NCBI GenBank assembly: GCA_013151315.1
Contig: JAADIN010000108.1
Span: 1 to 6,656 of the forward strand
Direction of reading: 5' to 3'
From: Planctomycetota bacterium
GTDB lineage: Bacteria > Planctomycetota > Planctomycetia > Pirellulales > Lacipirellulaceae
DNA: 6,656 nt
Made by a program: the position numbers and the translations under genes. Positions 5,443 through 6,656 of this stretch are shown here, piece after piece; position 1 is the stretch's first letter, and every line of letters starts with the position of its first letter. Under the pieces are notes generated by a model. That model saw only the letters and a list, made by a program, of their open reading frames with translations, was not told the DNA's origin and ran no database searches.

Positions 5443-6057
5443 TCAATTGGAGATCGAGATGCCAAAACTCGTTCGCGGTTGGCGCCCTCGGTAGTAGCCG
5501 AAGTGAGGGTTATAGCATCCGTGGCCGCCGCCATAGTAGTACTCTTCAACGAGAATTGGCGGTCGACCCGCTACGACGGGCACGTTGGGCACGGTCGGGT
5601 TTTGCATCGCCTGAATGACATTGGTGTTGACGCCCTGGTTGTGCAGGCTGATGACTTCGGCGGCGGTCAGAGGTCGCGTGACTCCCGAGGTGCGCACGTA
5701 GTTTTGGATCAACGTCGGGTCGACGCCGGCTTGCGACATCGCCAAGACTTCGTTCATGTTGGCCGCGCCGGTTTGAACTTGCCGGCCCAACTGGCTGGCG
5801 ATTTGCGCGCGGTTTTGGGCGGCCATTTCGTCCATGCCAGTTCCTACGGCCCCACCGGTCAATGCGCCGAGTCCCCCGCCAAGGAGGGCACCAGCTCCTG
5901 CATTGCCGGTCTGATGGCCAATAATCGCGCCTGCCCCAGCACCTGCAAGAGCGCCCAGGCCTGCGCCGCGGTCGGCATAGTAAGGAGACCGGCAACCTGC
6001 GAATGCGCAAAAAGCCAACGAGAAAACAATAGACGTGCGAAACGACAATCGAGTCAT
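5443..6057 (-). CDS. Glycine-zipper lipoprotein
   Basis: Starting at ATG 6057 the product has 204 residues. MTRLSFRTSIVFSLAFCAFA followed by GC is a lipoprotein signal peptide with lipobox FAGC and lipidated C22, so the protein should be anchored in a membrane facing the periplasm. Residues about 31-76 form a glycine zipper rich in GAG and GALLGGGLGALTGG, as in the outer-membrane SlyB/YMGG-type families. Two related segments follow: EVLAMSQAGVDPTLIQ (103-118) and EVISLHNQGVNTNVIQ (134-149), sharing a G-V-D/N-x-x-L/V-I-Q pattern, an internal duplication. The C-terminus is Tyr/Gly-rich (EEYYYGGGHG). A role in envelope structure is inferred and the exact function is unknown. An in-frame TTG at 6069 and GTG at 6066 are weaker start choices. 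No clear ribosome binding site is visible. It is transcribed away from the trans-sulfuration gene. Confidence 0.85.
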   Translation of the reverse strand: MTRLSFRTSIVFSLAFCAFAGCRSPYYADRGAGLGALAGAGAGAIIGHQTGNAGAGALLGGGLGALTGGAVGTGMDEMAAQNRAQIASQLGRQVQTGAANMNEVLAMSQAGVDPTLIQNYVRTSGVTRPLTAAEVISLHNQGVNTNVIQAMQNPTVPNVPVVAGRPPILVEEYYYGGGHGCYNPHFGYYRGRQPRTSFGISISN

Positions 6058-6186
6058 AGCGGACACCAAGCGGTCGGTGGGGCGAGAAATGCGGGGCGGG
6101 AATCGTCCCAGGCGGTCGCGAAGCGGTCAAGAGCGGCCTTTGCTCATTTTGATCGGCAGAGAAGGCAAAAAAGATGAGCGGCAGAG

Positions 6187-6198
6187 CATGCTAGCATG
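6187..6198. promoter_or_regulatory. Perfect 12-bp palindrome CATGCTAGCATG
   Basis: CATGCTAGCATG equals its own reverse complement. It lies 130 bp upstream of the lipoprotein start and 271 bp upstream of the trans-sulfuration gene start, as expected for an operator shared by divergent genes. No regulator can be named. Confidence 0.3.
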
Positions 6199-6332
6199 GC
6201 TGAGACTGCTGTTTTACGAGGAAATTTCGCTAAATCTTAAATCGTGCTTGCATCCTGGAACTGTGCCACTTAGACTGGGCGCAACTTGGGATTTGTGGCC
6301 GCTTGCAGCCGAAACTGCTAAAGAGCCAAAAC

Positions 6333-6370
6333 GTTGCCAACCCTACGCAATTCTAAAGGGCCCTGGCAAC
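6333..6370 (+). promoter_or_regulatory. Leader hairpin upstream of the terminator
   Basis: GTTGCCA (6333-6339) pairs exactly with TGGCAAC (6364-6370). Inside, CCCT (6341-6344) pairs with AGGG (6357-6360), leaving an asymmetric internal loop and a 12-nt apical loop. It sits 19 nt before the terminator stem, in the leader of the trans-sulfuration gene or in a separate small RNA. It does not match a riboswitch consensus that I can recall (SAM-I, SAM-II, SAM-IV, SAH and cobalamin were considered). Confidence 0.4.
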
Positions 6371-6389
6371 AATAACTTGAAAAGCTTGC

Positions 6390-6424
6390 AAGTCGCATTT
6401 ACCAAGAGTGAGTGCGGCTTTTTT
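6390..6424 (+). terminator. Intrinsic terminator in the leader of the trans-sulfuration gene
   Basis: AAGTCGCATTTAC (6390-6402) pairs with GTGAGTGCGGCTT (6408-6420) over 13 bp, three of them G-U pairs, around the loop CAAGA. The run of six T at 6419-6424 follows directly. It lies 44 bp before ATG 6469. There is no + strand protein gene upstream for it to terminate in this interval, so it either ends a small RNA or acts as a leader attenuator of the downstream gene. Confidence 0.72.
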
Positions 6425-6435
6425 CGTGCTTTTCC

Positions 6436-6463
6436 CTGTTCTCTGGCTCCTGACCTCCGACCC
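6436..6463 (+). repeat. Degenerate heptamer tract before the trans-sulfuration gene
   Basis: Four 7-bp units can be read, CTGTTCT, CTGGCTC, CTGACCT and CCGACCC, resembling the NNRACTC units at 1104-1145 and 1673-1721. They occupy the position where a ribosome binding site would be expected. The match is weaker than for the other two tracts. Confidence 0.35.
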
Positions 6464-6468
6464 TTATC

Positions 6469-6656
6469 ATGAGTCTCGTGGATACCTCAAAACCAGCCGA
6501 TAACGATTTGCCGACACCTCGGAATGAAGCTTCCGATGGCCTCGCTCCGAAATTTTCGACCCTGTCGGTCCATGCGGGTGAGAGTAGGCAGAAGTTGGGC
6601 GATTCGATTACGGATCCGATTTTTTGCGCTTCGACCTACACCTTTACCGATACCCA
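6469..6656 (+). CDS. PLP-dependent Cys/Met metabolism (trans-sulfuration) enzyme, 3'-truncated by window
   Basis: ATG 6469 opens a frame that runs off the window after 62 complete codons. After a non-conserved start (MSLVDTSKPADNDLPTPRNE) comes FSTLSVHAGESRQKLGDSIT followed by DPIFCASTYTFTDT. The pattern xxT-VHAG-x5-GD-IT-PI--STY-F is the N-terminal signature of the cystathionine gamma-synthase / O-acetylhomoserine sulfhydrylase / methionine gamma-lyase family, which uses pyridoxal phosphate to make or break C-S bonds in methionine and cysteine metabolism. The PLP lysine lies beyond the window, and this stub cannot separate the family members, so no symbol is given. An in-frame TGA at 6451 limits the start to ATG 6469 or GTG 6478. 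No Shine-Dalgarno site is seen. The gene is preceded by a terminator-bearing leader, which suggests control by attenuation. Confidence 0.85.
   Translation, partial: MSLVDTSKPADNDLPTPRNEASDGLAPKFSTLSVHAGESRQKLGDSITDPIFCASTYTFTDT

Larger units (their letters stand above)
6058..6468. other. 411-bp divergent intergenic region
   Basis: I find no credible protein gene between the two divergent starts. The region holds near-direct repeats GATCGGCAGAG (6151-6161) and GAGCGGCAGAG (6176-6186), inverted GCTCAT/ATGAGC (6142-6147 and 6174-6179), a 12-bp palindrome, three copies of GCTTGCA (6246, 6301, 6384), a hairpin, an intrinsic terminator and a heptamer tract. Promoters must lie here, but none is clear. 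TTGACC at 6130-6125 on the minus strand, with a poor -10, is the best candidate for the lipoprotein gene. Confidence 0.5.

Noticed and set aside
6200..6424. Known SAM, SAH or cobalamin riboswitch, or 6S/SRP/tmRNA gene
   Set aside because: I looked for the conserved core sequences from memory and found none; only generic hairpins and a terminator are supported.
6035..6472. 145-residue open frame on the + strand in the divergent region
   Set aside because: It overlaps the lipoprotein start in antisense, runs through the terminator stem and T-run, and has no protein-like pattern.
1..6656. A novel defence, biosynthetic or mobile system
   Set aside because: The genes are unrelated housekeeping and envelope functions with no transposase, integrase, nuclease, toxin-antitoxin pair or CRISPR repeats.

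Overview
The window looks like ordinary chromosome from a Planctomycetota bacterium, probably of the Pirellulales type. The main pointers are a surface protein whose N-terminus carries the planctomycete-style motif RFEQMESRLLLAAD, a small lysine-rich coiled-coil protein of a kind I associate with planctomycetes, weak or absent Shine-Dalgarno sites before several starts, and a perfect palindromic intergenic repeat of REP type. The taxonomic call rests on recognition and was not searched.

Layout. The + strand opens with the 3' part of a tRNA CCA-adding/poly(A) polymerase-family nucleotidyltransferase (1-1107). A four-helix CopD-like membrane protein follows (1179-1690) and is interrupted by an apparent one-base frameshift near 1298-1301. 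Next is a 56-residue coiled-coil protein (1727-1897). Its end overlaps tail-to-tail with a minus-strand gene for a secreted SdrD/Cna-B-like protein (1884-2867). A 367-bp spacer of stem-loops and repeats separates that gene from glutamine-dependent NAD+ synthetase (3235-5211, minus). A 231-bp spacer holds a dyad, direct repeats and a perfect 27-bp inverted repeat. A glycine-zipper lipoprotein gene (5443-6057, minus) comes next. The last 600 bp contain a 411-bp divergent intergenic region with a palindrome, a hairpin and a strong intrinsic terminator, and then the start of a PLP-dependent Cys/Met (trans-sulfuration) enzyme at 6469 that runs off the window.

The genes do not form one pathway. They are mostly unrelated housekeeping and envelope functions, with only the first three in one direction. 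I see no phage, insertion sequence, CRISPR array, tRNA or rRNA, and no convincing new multi-gene system. The unusual content is in the spacers. There are heptameric tandem repeats at three junctions, each followed by a + strand gene. There is a 9-bp-unit inverted repeat and a perfect REP-like palindrome. The leader in front of the sulfur-amino-acid gene ends in a terminator and could be a riboswitch or attenuator. The frameshifted membrane gene is the other point that needs checking.
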